A DNA stretch of 19,730 nucleotides from positions 1-19,730 of the forward strand of contig CAZTAO010000071.1 of NCBI GenBank assembly GCA_964611645.1, read 5' to 3'. A model generated the notes under the pieces. The model was not told the origin of the DNA. It searched no databases and saw only the letters and a list, made by a program, of their open reading frames with translations. The translations under genes were made by a program, and so were the position numbers. Shown here piece after piece: positions 1 through 6,946 of the stretch (positions are counted from its first letter, which is position 1; every line of letters begins with the position of its first letter). The DNA comes from CAZTAO01 sp964611645. Lineage in GTDB: Bacteria > Armatimonadota > UBA5829.

Positions 1-63
1 AAGCCTAAGCTTTTCGGATAGTATCGCTCAAGTCAGGAAGTCAAACAAGGTGGGGTGGTTTGA

Positions 64-477
64 AGCTTACATTTATCCGAAGTAGCCAAGGCTTGGCATG
101 GTGCACAGACCCCAAGGGCGGCAAAGTGGCTAGAAGATCGCTCTAAGGATTTCCTTGAAGGCCGGTGGGATACGGTGATGAGATCGATCCGGGCATGGAG
201 ACCAACTGAGGAGGACGACTTGAAGACAAAACACGATAATCTGGGCTACTTCAAGCGCAACCGCCACAGGATGCGCTATGATGAGTACCGGTCGAATCAA
301 ATGCACATCGGCAGCGGAATAGCCGAGTCATCGTGTAAGTCTCTCGTGCAAGCCAGGTTGAAGCAGTCCGGGATGCGTTGGACAAAGGCTGGGGCCGAAT
401 CTATTCTCCAGCTAAGACGCCTCTGGCTAGACGCACCCAAAACCGATTTCGGACAATACGCTCACCTGGCAGCATGA
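64..477 (+). pseudogene. ISKra4-family transposase, C-terminal remnant
   Basis: This is the C-terminal end of a DDE-type transposase that would have catalysed insertion-sequence transposition. The conserved block near the end reads roughly NRHRMRYDEY, then HIGSGIAESSCKSLV, then RLKQSGMRWTKAGAESIL. It matches from memory the ISKra4 signature (GSGxxExxCKxxxxxRLKxSGMxW). Only about 138 codons are open, from a stop at 61-63 to the TGA at 475-477. Full-length members are several hundred residues, so the N-terminal and most catalytic domains are missing. Upstream codons 64-174 still read as transposase-like sequence (LHLSEVAKAWHG), and the frame then breaks. An internal GTG-ATG at 175-180 gives a 100-codon ORF but has no convincing ribosome site. 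The remnant is non-functional. The family call is fairly sure; the left boundary is not, because it may run off the window. Confidence 0.72.
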
Positions 478-554
478 ATACCACAAATGTGGCGTGCACC
501 CCGTTGGGGTAACGGTTCAGTATTGATGAATGCCATATTTGTCAGATAGTGCGT

Positions 555-835
555 GGCCCTCACCCCAACCCCTATCGCAGACCCGCTCCGCTGCAGGGCA
601 ATCGCTTTAGAGATTCGATACAACTTATAGCACCCGAATTGCACATGGAGAGACAGTGTTGGACATGCCAACTAGGCGTGGACTGCCGAAAACCGGTTCC
701 ACCAGAACCATCATCGGACCACGCAAAGTTGCGAATTTGCCCCCAAAAGCCCTCCAAAGTTTCTAAAGCGATTGCCCTGGCTCCGCTGGGGTCTGCTTTC
801 GGGCAGCGCTTCTCCCCGCGAGACCGGGGGGAGGG
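555..835. repeat. Inverted-repeat (MITE-like) element in a gene-free stretch
   Basis: The 420 bp between the transposase remnant and nfo contain no convincing gene. They do contain a large imperfect palindrome. AGGGCAATCGCTTTAGA at 595-611 is repeated exactly as its reverse complement at 762-778, 17 of 17, around a 150-bp centre. The similarity extends outward: GCAGACCC with CCGCT at about 578-594 faces a matching arm at about 779-796. A C-rich end (CCCTCACCCC, from 557) faces a G-rich end (to about 835). It could be a non-autonomous mobile element or a dispersed intergenic repeat. The outer boundaries are approximate and no target-site duplication was identified. Confidence 0.6.
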
Positions 836-897
836 AGTTGCTCACGAAGATTGAGTGATGACGCTTTCGGCAACTACTCAGAGCCGATAGCTGCACC

Positions 898-1758
898 TTA
901 GGCGTGTTCGGTGGTTCGTGCCTCTCTCAGACTCCTGAGGGTGTCTAGGTTTGCCCGGTCTTGTTCTATGTCGTCCGCAGGGGTCTCTATGATGCCGGGG
1001 AGCGATCTGGTTAGGGGGTGGTTCACCACCGCCCGGAAGCCCTCCATGCCGATGTTGCCCTTGCCGATGTGGTAGTGGCGGTCGCGCTTGGAGCCCAGTT
1101 CCATCTGGGTGTCGTTGAGGTGAACCACTTTGAGCCTCGCTCCGCCGATCATCCGGTCCAGCGTGGCGAACACGTGGTTGACGCCGGTCGCCGTGGAGAT
1201 ATCGTAGCCGGAACCGTAGAGGTGGGCGGTGTCGATGCAGACCCCCACCCGCCTGTCGCAGTCTTCCAGGCAAGCGAAAATGTCGGCGATCTCCTCAAAT
1301 GTCGAGCCGATGCTTCGCCCGCTGCCGCTGCCCAGTTCAAGAGCGATGGTCGCGTGGTGTCCTGCTCTCAGAGCGGCCCGCACTGCATCGCCTATACGAA
1401 CGACCCCGCCTTCGTAACCCTCACCCTTGTGGCTTCCGATGTGGGTCACCACGTAGTCTGCCTTGAGAGCTTCGGCCTTGCGCATCGCATCTGACAGGCT
1501 GGCGACGCTCTTGTGCCAGATGTCTTCATCCGGTGAGGCCAGGTTGAGCAGATAGGGGGTGTGGAGGGTTACAGGATGGATACCGAGAGCATCGATACGG
1601 TCTCTGAATGCGGCGGCCTTTGTGGGGTCGATGTCGTGAGTTGCCCAGCCGTTGGGATTCGCGCTGAAGAGCTGAGCCGCCTCGCAGCCCAGATTCTCAG
1701 CCCGGTCGAGCGACTCAACCAGCCCGCCCGCAGTCCTCACGTGAACTCCGAATCTCAT
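898..1758 (-). CDS. nfo: Endonuclease IV (AP endonuclease, Nfo family)
   Basis: Deoxyribonuclease IV cleaves DNA 5' of abasic sites and removes 3' blocking groups in base-excision repair, using a trinuclear zinc centre in a TIM barrel. The 286-residue product has the family length. All nine expected metal ligands can be placed: H66, H106, E141, D176, H179, H213, D226, H228 and E258. They sit in recognisable motifs (CIDTAHLYGSGYD; VVHLNDTQ; KRDRHYHIGKGNIG; IIETP). The frame stays open upstream to 1848, but those 30 codons come from a palindromic repeat (MLNQVQHD...). The ATG at 1758 begins MRFGVHV, the usual start, and is preceded by GAGGGT at proper spacing. The usual LEN before the E141 region is ALELGSG here. 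Function is confident. Confidence 0.95.
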   Translation of the reverse strand: MRFGVHVRTAGGLVESLDRAENLGCEAAQLFSANPNGWATHDIDPTKAAAFRDRIDALGIHPVTLHTPYLLNLASPDEDIWHKSVASLSDAMRKAEALKADYVVTHIGSHKGEGYEGGVVRIGDAVRAALRAGHHATIALELGSGSGRSIGSTFEEIADIFACLEDCDRRVGVCIDTAHLYGSGYDISTATGVNHVFATLDRMIGGARLKVVHLNDTQMELGSKRDRHYHIGKGNIGMEGFRAVVNHPLTRSLPGIIETPADDIEQDRANLDTLRSLREARTTEHA

Positions 1759-1822
1759 TACACCCTCAGACGCTGTCAGCCTCGGCAATTCCCCGAAGCA
1801 GCACACGGGAAGTAAGTTGCAT

Positions 1823-1894
1823 ACGTCATGCTGAACTTGGTTCAGCATCTCTTTTCGATTGAGAGGAGACCCTGAAACAAGTTCAGGGTGACGT
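1823..1894. repeat. Nested palindromic repeat upstream of nfo
   Basis: Two 29-bp arms, 1823-1851 and 1866-1894, are inverted copies of each other with 5 mismatches around a 14-bp centre. Each arm is itself a hairpin. The left is TGCTGAA...TTCAGCA and the right (reverse complement) is CCCTGAA...TTCAGGG. The arm differences are compensatory and keep both inner stems paired. The element sits 64 bp before the nfo start and creates a spurious N-terminal extension of that frame. It resembles the bipartite REP/REPIN design and is likely one of many genomic copies (inference). Confidence 0.7.
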
Positions 1895-1960
1895 TACAAC
1901 TGACTCGGCGTGCATTACTTGGCGCCACAGCAAAGCGCCACCTGTACGGGAAGTTGTGAA

Positions 1961-1992
1961 TCTATACTGACAGGACGGGGGGAGTATGTCAA
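1961..1992 (-). promoter_or_regulatory. Weak candidate promoter for nfo
   Basis: On the minus strand a perfect TTGACA (1987-1992) is followed by TATAGA (1961-1966). The spacer is 20 bp, longer than the preferred 16-18. It lies about 200 bp before the nfo ATG, with the nested palindrome in between. Tentative. Confidence 0.25.
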
Positions 1993-2014
1993 GCGGAGGA
2001 TGCCGGCGTTAATG

Positions 2015-2039
2015 CACTTCGACTCCGCTCAGTGAACGG
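2015..2039. repeat. Possible dispersed-repeat fragment after the protease gene
   Basis: The sequence ACTTCGACTCCGCTCAGTG and flanks resemble a short intergenic repeat half-site I recall from many bacterial assemblies. It abuts the stop codon of the CPBP protease gene. Only one copy is present in the window, so the call rests on memory and is weak. Confidence 0.25.
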
Positions 2040-2040
2040 G

Positions 2041-3591
2041 CTACCAGGGTTTGAGGACGGTCAACTGGATGATGAGCATGATGAGGTTGTTGACGCCGTG
2101 CGCTACCATCGGGGCAGCCAGGCTGCCTGTCTTCTCTCGCAGAACGCAGAACACCACGCCAAGCGACATCAGCCCGAGGAATTGCACCGGCACGGTGGGA
2201 TGGATAATGGCGAATACCGCCGATGACAGCAGACAGGCAACCCAGAAACCATACTTCGCGCGAAGCGAGCCGAAGAGGAAGCCACGAAATGCGATCTCTT
2301 CGGTTATTGGGGCAGCAATCGCGGCGGCGACTATGCCCAGGACTATCGGAAGGGTGCCTTTGCCAAGAACCTCAACCAGCGGGTGCTCCTGAACTATCAG
2401 CTTCACGCCAAACACGTAGGCGATAAGGTTGGTTGCCAGCACGGCAACTATGCCCAAGACAGTGGCGGCGCAGAAGGCCCCTATCCCCCACTTGATCGCT
2501 GTGGAATCCAGCTTGATGGGAAGCGCGTTCGGGGCCGGCTCCGGCGCAGGTTCGGGAGCAGGCTCAGGGGCAAGCGTCTCTTCAAGATCGCTATCGAATG
2601 TGAGTTCGGGGACCTCCACGGCCGCCTGGGCAACCCATCTGGCCTCCGCTTCGGCAGCCCGTTTGGAAACGTGGTAATACTTCAGTGACAGCCAACAGAT
2701 TACGATCTGAACGCAGATAGTAGCAGCCAGTCTCGCGGAGCCCGAGTTCTCCAGGCGCGTGCCGGAAAGCAGCATATGAGGAAAGATACTCAGCACATTG
2801 AAGCCGAGGAAGTATACCAGGAAGGCTTTGATGAGTGAGTCTGCGTCGAGGTTCGAGAGAACCGGATGCTTACGAAGGCGACCGGCGCTGCGAATGAGAA
2901 AGGCAATGAGAAGCCCGAGACCTGTAAGGAAGACGATTCCCGCCGCCAGGATGAACGCGCCCAGTCTCGCTGCCATCCAGGCGATCCGGTCCCACAGCCT
3001 GGTTCGCGCCAACTCTGCCTTGGAATCGTCACCGGCGGCTGCGTATATGCCGTACAGAAGGCCGTCGTTCCAGGGGCCGAGGTCAAGCTTCTTTGCGAGA
3101 GAAACATAGGCGGCAAGCTGGGGTTTGTCCACCTGCCTGCGAACGAGCAAGTCACGCCACATCCGCAGTTCGAGCGCGTCCCGTTTGGGGTCGAGCTTCG
3201 AGACCAGATGCTTGTAGACGCCTTCCGCCGGTATCGCTTTTTGGAGAATCACGCCCACCACTGCGTCTCGGCCGGCCAAGCCCGCGGACTTATGAAGGGA
3301 CCAGTATGGCTTGTACTCGATCTTGGGCTGAACCAGCAAGCTGCCGGGCTTGCCTTTAGCGGCAATGGGACTCGCTGGGCGGTCTTTGTACAATAGGGCG
3401 ATGGCGTTTGAAGCGTCGGCGGTCCACAGCTCAGACTCCCGTGGCTCGGTGTCGGGTTTGGATGGGTTGTATTCCCTGACGTAGCCCCACGTAGTGAGCG
3501 CTCCGGTGAGCGAAGCTATCAGCAAAACCAGCCACAGGTAGGTCACAAACGAAGAGCGTTTGGGCGGCTGCCAGGGAGCTTCAGGAACCAC
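2041..3591 (-). CDS. CPBP-family intramembrane metalloprotease with N-terminal membrane domain
   Basis: The protein ends in a CPBP (CAAX-protease/bacteriocin-processing, ABI) domain of about 110 residues. Its three hallmark motifs are EExxxR (431-436, EEIAFR), an isolated His (464, AIIHP) and HGxxN (498-502, HGVNN). These build the metal site of an intramembrane protease. The N-terminal 330 residues are unusual. They show a transmembrane helix at about 15-38, a hydrophilic segment of about 160 residues, and three more helices. An acidic/proline linker follows (repeats of PEPA at about 337-352). The 516-residue length is well above a minimal CPBP protein. The start is set at GTG 3591, which overlaps the divIVA stop region (TAG 3593-3595), suggesting coupled translation. 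The frame is open to 3840, but that part is out of frame inside divIVA and arginine/proline-rich. Substrate unknown; the position ending a division-gene operon suggests an envelope role (inference). Confidence 0.85.
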   Translation of the reverse strand: MVPEAPWQPPKRSSFVTYLWLVLLIASLTGALTTWGYVREYNPSKPDTEPRESELWTADASNAIALLYKDRPASPIAAKGKPGSLLVQPKIEYKPYWSLHKSAGLAGRDAVVGVILQKAIPAEGVYKHLVSKLDPKRDALELRMWRDLLVRRQVDKPQLAAYVSLAKKLDLGPWNDGLLYGIYAAAGDDSKAELARTRLWDRIAWMAARLGAFILAAGIVFLTGLGLLIAFLIRSAGRLRKHPVLSNLDADSLIKAFLVYFLGFNVLSIFPHMLLSGTRLENSGSARLAATICVQIVICWLSLKYYHVSKRAAEAEARWVAQAAVEVPELTFDSDLEETLAPEPAPEPAPEPAPNALPIKLDSTAIKWGIGAFCAATVLGIVAVLATNLIAYVFGVKLIVQEHPLVEVLGKGTLPIVLGIVAAAIAAPITEEIAFRGFLFGSLRAKYGFWVACLLSSAVFAIIHPTVPVQFLGLMSLGVVFCVLREKTGSLAAPMVAHGVNNLIMLIIQLTVLKPW

Positions 3592-3592
3592 T

Positions 3593-4255
3593 CTAGGCCA
3601 CGCTTGCCTGGGGGGCTTGCCGCGTGTCCGAAGCCGGAGCGAAGCTGCTGTAGTCTTGCGATGCAGGTTCCTCGACCGGCGCTGCCTCTGCCGGCGGTTC
3701 CTCGACAGGAGCGGTGGCAACGGGGGTAACCGAACCGGAATCCGACGGCGGTTCGGCGGACGGCGCGGGCGGTGTCTGGGTTGAGCAGGTGGCGGCATCT
3801 CCATTGGGCGATGGCTTGTGGCTGTCGATCCAGTCGACATAATCCAGCAGCATTCTGCGGAACTCGCTCTCGAACCTGCCGCGCTCTTCCCTCAAAAGAC
3901 CCATCTCAGCCTTGCACTTCTCGAGGTCGCGCTGGCTCTCTATAGTCATCCGAACTCGTGCCTGTTCAGCCTCAGTGAGGATAAGCTTGGCTTCCTTGTG
4001 GGCATTAGCGCGGATCTCGTCCGCGCCCTGCTGGGCAAGGACAAGCGCGCTGCTCATTGTGCTTTCAACGCTGCGGAGCCTGTCTGCTTCCTGTTGAGCA
4101 GCCTCTGCTTTCCGCTCGATCTCCACTTTCTCCTTCACGAGGGTCTCCACAGTCTCCAGAGCCGCTCGCAGGAACGCATCTACCTCGGATTTGCGATAGC
4201 CGCGAAACGAGGTGTTGAATGTGGTATGGTGAATATCGATAGGCGTAAGTTGCAT
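3593..4255 (-). CDS. divIVA: DivIVA-family cell-division/polarity protein
   Basis: DivIVA proteins bind curved membrane at poles and septa and recruit division or cell-wall partners. The first 50 residues carry the family signature: LTPIDIHHTTFNTSFRGY followed by RKSEVDAFL (compare LTPxDIxxxxFxxxxRGYxxxEVDxFL). A coiled coil of about 100 residues rich in E, K, A and Q follows, to about 125. The last 70 residues are a low-complexity tail rich in Pro, Ala, Glu and Ser, probably disordered. The ATG at 4255 has AGGTGG about 6 nt upstream. It lies 15 bp after yggT in the operon. The C-terminal tail overlaps the out-of-frame extension of the next ORF. Family call is confident; polar versus septal role cannot be told. 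Confidence 0.92.
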   Translation of the reverse strand: MQLTPIDIHHTTFNTSFRGYRKSEVDAFLRAALETVETLVKEKVEIERKAEAAQQEADRLRSVESTMSSALVLAQQGADEIRANAHKEAKLILTEAEQARVRMTIESQRDLEKCKAEMGLLREERGRFESEFRRMLLDYVDWIDSHKPSPNGDAATCSTQTPPAPSAEPPSDSGSVTPVATAPVEEPPAEAAPVEEPASQDYSSFAPASDTRQAPQASVA

Positions 4256-4270
4256 AGTAAGCCACCTGTC

Positions 4271-4537
4271 CTAGAAAAGGATCGACCTGAGTATTTGTAG
4301 CGCAATGCTCAGAGCGAGCACGGCCAGGAACGGCGAGAAGTCGATGTTTCCTGTTTTGCTTGCCGGGAGCAGCCTCTGGAAGGGCGCATAGAGCGGGCGA
4401 GTGATCTTCCTGAGGGTGAGCACAAGCGGGTGCCAACGATCGACGCTGGGTATGTATCCCAAAATCACATCGACCAGGATCAGGAAGACCAGCGCATCGA
4501 CTGCACGGTTCAGAAGAAAATCCAGGGACCAACTCAT
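4271..4537 (-). CDS. yggT: YggT-family integral membrane protein
   Basis: This small membrane protein of 88 residues belongs to the YggT (YlmG) family, linked to division-site or envelope organisation and typically encoded beside sepF, yggS or divIVA. Two hydrophobic helices are visible, at about 9-28 (AVDALVFLILVDVILGYIP) and about 66-86 (FLAVLALSIALQILRSILF). Between them lies the conserved amphipathic link, with WHPLVLTLRKITRPLYAPF and then the LP and DFSP motif. One YggT unit is present; some relatives have two. GAGGAG lies about 10 nt before the ATG. It is 37 bp downstream of proC. Molecular function is not settled for the family. Confidence 0.9.
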   Translation of the reverse strand: MSWSLDFLLNRAVDALVFLILVDVILGYIPSVDRWHPLVLTLRKITRPLYAPFQRLLPASKTGNIDFSPFLAVLALSIALQILRSILF

Positions 4538-4574
4538 CGGGCGCGACTCCTCTTTTGCTCAATACGACGCAATA

Positions 4575-5378
4575 CTACCCCAGCTCCTCCGAGCGTTTCT
4601 TAGCGGCTTTGACCGCATCTATTACAGCGGCCCGGACCGCTTTTCGTTCAAGCGCTTCCAGACCGGCGATGGTTGTCCCGCCAGGGCTGGTGACCTGCTC
4701 CCGCAGAATCGCCGGGTGGAGGCCGGTTTCGGCCACCATCTTAGCTGAGCCAAGCACAGTCTGGGTGGCGAGCTGAAGCGCGACCGGCCTGGGAAGCCCG
4801 CAGGCAACCCCGGCATCAGACAACGCTTCGATGAATAGATACACATACGCAGGCCCGCTGCCGCTGAGGCCGGTGACAGCATCCAGCATGTTCTCAGGAA
4901 GCTCAAGCGCAATGCCCACGGCCTCGAAGATGCTCTTTGCCGTGGCGCAGTGCTGGTCGGAAGCGTGTGTGCCGCGGCTGTAAACCGTTGCCCCGCTGCC
5001 GATCTGGCAAGGGGTATTGGGCATCGCCCTGATTACCGCGACAGGTCGTCCCAGATGACTCTCGATTGCGGCGATCTTGACTCCGGCAGCGATGGAGATG
5101 ACGAGGCAGTCGTCCGGCAAAGCTCCCGCAATCTGAGTCGCCGCCTTGGCAACAATGCCCGGCTTGACTGCAAACAGGACTACTTTCGCCTGGGAGACGG
5201 CCTCGGCGTTGTCTGTTGTGACTCGAACACCAAGGTCGCGACGCGCGGCGTCGAGCTTGGCCTGGTCAATATCCGCCACGACGACGCTTTCAGCCAACAC
5301 GATGCCATTGGCAACAACGCCCCTCGCTATTGCCGACCCCATCGCCCCTGCCCCGATTATCGCTACCCTGCCATCCAT
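4575..5378 (-). CDS. proC: Pyrroline-5-carboxylate reductase
   Basis: ProC reduces 1-pyrroline-5-carboxylate to L-proline with NAD(P)H, the last step of proline synthesis, in the cytoplasm. The 267-residue length is standard. The Rossmann dinucleotide motif GAGAMG is at 9-14, followed by the FAVKP segment. The conserved RAMPNTP motif and the catalytic-domain signature (GLSGSGPAYVY and then REQVTSPGGTT) are intact. AGAGAAG precedes the ATG. The gene lies 14 bp after sepF. proC sitting between sepF and yggT is a known arrangement in cyanobacteria and some Gram-positives; I see no sign that it acts in division. Confidence 0.95.
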   Translation of the reverse strand: MDGRVAIIGAGAMGSAIARGVVANGIVLAESVVVADIDQAKLDAARRDLGVRVTTDNAEAVSQAKVVLFAVKPGIVAKAATQIAGALPDDCLVISIAAGVKIAAIESHLGRPVAVIRAMPNTPCQIGSGATVYSRGTHASDQHCATAKSIFEAVGIALELPENMLDAVTGLSGSGPAYVYLFIEALSDAGVACGLPRPVALQLATQTVLGSAKMVAETGLHPAILREQVTSPGGTTIAGLEALERKAVRAAVIDAVKAAKKRSEELG

Positions 5379-5392
5379 CTTCTCTACAACAC

Positions 5393-5863
5393 CTAGCTCA
5401 GGCCGCCCCTGATGTCGAACCTGTTCCGCGACTCCCTGCCTTCGACGTCGATCTCACAGTTGACCGGTGCGAACAGGAAGACTTTGTCGCCGAGGTCCTG
5501 AACCACGCCGTCCAGCGCATAGGTGACGCCGCAGATGAAGTCGAAAACGCGCGAGCAAACGTCTGCCGGCGCTCTTTCAAAGTTAACTATCAACTGGTGG
5601 CCGTCTTTGAGGCTGTCCGCTGCCTGGGTAGCGCTGTCCATGGAGTCGACGCTCTTCCACACGGACACGCGCGTTACCCGCTGGCTCTGAAGTCTGAGCG
5701 GGGCTTGCCTTCTTGCCGGGGGATCGTCGAGGTCGTCTTCATCGTCGGGGTCAGCATACCCGCCAAGGTGCAGAGAGGCTTTGATGCGGTCGAATATCCC
5801 GACCGGCTCTTCGTAATCGTCTTCAGACGGTACTGGTCTCACGCTCGTAACCCTCCCAAACAT
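5393..5863 (-). CDS. sepF: SepF-like cell-division protein
   Basis: SepF anchors FtsZ to the membrane and helps shape the septum. The C-terminal globular domain (about 62-145) is typical: HQLIVNFE, then a core similar to DFICGVTYALDGVVQDLGDK, then FLFAPVNCEI. An acidic linker (DPDDEDDLDD) separates it from an amphipathic segment GIFDRIKASLHLGG, which resembles the usual N-terminal membrane helix. Here about 20 residues precede that segment. Two starts are possible. ATG 5863 has a modest GGAG 10 nt upstream. GTG 5842 has a stronger GGGAGG about 9 nt upstream and would shorten the extension by 7 residues. No start codon lies closer to the helix. The gene lies about 140 bp downstream of yggS and 14 bp before proC. 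Confidence 0.88.
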   Translation of the reverse strand: MFGRVTSVRPVPSEDDYEEPVGIFDRIKASLHLGGYADPDDEDDLDDPPARRQAPLRLQSQRVTRVSVWKSVDSMDSATQAADSLKDGHQLIVNFERAPADVCSRVFDFICGVTYALDGVVQDLGDKVFLFAPVNCEIDVEGRESRNRFDIRGGLS

Positions 5864-5938
5864 AATCCAGCCACTCCACGCATGATGCGCCGGAGCGCTG
5901 CCAAGATAGCTTCGCCAAAGTATCAGCGGCCAGCTTCG

Positions 5939-5955
5939 GTTGGGTGTTGGGCGTT
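5939..5955. repeat. Short G-rich repeat tract
   Basis: The tract GGTTGGGTGTTGGGCGTT lies between yggS and sepF. It resembles the GGGTGTTAGGTGTTGG tract near 19565-19581. It is too short to assign a function. Confidence 0.35.
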
Positions 5956-6006
5956 CACCACGAATCCGTGTCTAGCGCTCATCCTATTCTGTTTCTATCC
6001 AGGGGA

Positions 6007-6687
6007 CTAGAGGTGTCTCTGCCCGAATATGGCCGTTCCGATACGAACCATTGTCGAGCCCTCTTCTATGGCTGTTTCAAAGTCCCCCGTCATCCCCATC
6101 GACAGGTGGACTCGCTGCTCTTTCGGCAGCCTGTCCCACAGCTCTCTTAGTCTCGCAAAGTACACTCGAGCATCCTCTCTGTTCTGGGAAACAGGAGGCA
6201 TCCCCATAAACCCACAGACTTGTATACCCTCTATGGGGCATATCTTGTCCACCAACTCCAGCGCGCCTTCCGGTTCTATGCCGGACTTGGACTCCTCGCC
6301 GGAAATGTTGACTTCAACCAACACCTCCAGCGTTCTCCCTAGGGCAACGGCTCTTCGGCCTGTCTCCCGGGCGAGTTCTTCGTTGTCGACGCTGTGTATA
6401 CAGTCAAAGAACCTGACGGCCTGCCGCGTCTTATTGCGCTGCAGGTGACCTATCATGTGCCACCTCGGCTCGTCGCCGACCAGTTCGAACTTCTCCAGAG
6501 CTTCCTGAACGTAGTTCTCGCCGATATCGGTCGCTCCGCAGGCGATAGCCTCCAGAATATCCTCGACCGAGCGAGTCTTGGTGACAACCACAAGGGTCAC
6601 GTCATCCGGGTCGCGCCCGCTCATTTTGGCAGCGGACGCAATCCTCTCGCGCACTACATCCAGATTCTCAGCAATCCGACCCGTCAT
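6007..6687 (-). CDS. yggS: YggS-family PLP homeostasis protein
   Basis: YggS (YBL036C/PROSC family) binds pyridoxal 5'-phosphate on a single-domain alanine-racemase-like TIM barrel. It buffers free PLP and amino/keto acid balance and has no well-established enzyme activity. The 226-residue length is normal. The PLP lysine is K37 in VVVTKT. GENYVQEALEK, WHMIGHLQRNK, VNISGEESKSG and the phosphate-binding end GSTMVRIGTAIFG are all present. It is the first gene of the yggS-sepF-proC-yggT-divIVA-protease run. The 5' leader carries a small hairpin (6710-6728). Confidence 0.95.
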   Translation of the reverse strand: MTGRIAENLDVVRERIASAAKMSGRDPDDVTLVVVTKTRSVEDILEAIACGATDIGENYVQEALEKFELVGDEPRWHMIGHLQRNKTRQAVRFFDCIHSVDNEELARETGRRAVALGRTLEVLVEVNISGEESKSGIEPEGALELVDKICPIEGIQVCGFMGMPPVSQNREDARVYFARLRELWDRLPKEQRVHLSMGMTGDFETAIEEGSTMVRIGTAIFGQRHL

Positions 6688-6709
6688 TACTTCTTGTTTA
6701 TTCCCTTAC

Positions 6710-6728
6710 AGGAGGCAGAAATCCTCCT
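6710..6728 (-). promoter_or_regulatory. Hairpin in the leader of the yggS operon
   Basis: AGGAGG (6710-6715) and CCTCCT (6723-6728) pair as a 6-bp stem with a 7-nt loop, 22 bp before the yggS start. The stem would bury a Shine-Dalgarno-like AGGAGG on the minus strand. That copy lies too far from the ATG to be the gene's own ribosome site. No T-run follows, so it is not an obvious terminator. Role unknown. Confidence 0.35.
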
Positions 6729-6946
6729 TGATTGGATAGATAATACACGATTACGCCAAAAAACGCTACAAAGCATGACAGCTCAGTGGGAACCCATCCA
6801 TAGCAGCAGCTTCAAAACCTCGCTTCGAGCCCGACTTCCGGAACCTCACCGCACCCCACCGCGACACCAGGAGTACTTGTAGAAGGAAACGCCACATGCT
6901 TGGGCTAACTTAGCTAGTAATGCTTGAAACCAATATGGAGGGCATC

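Noticed and set aside
1759..1848. N-terminal extension of endonuclease IV
   Set aside because: The codons derive from the nested palindrome, and the product already starts correctly at MRFG with a good ribosome site.
3592..3840. N-terminal extension of the CPBP protease frame
   Set aside because: It overlaps divIVA out of frame and translates to an Arg/Pro-rich stretch. GTG 3591 is the sensible start.
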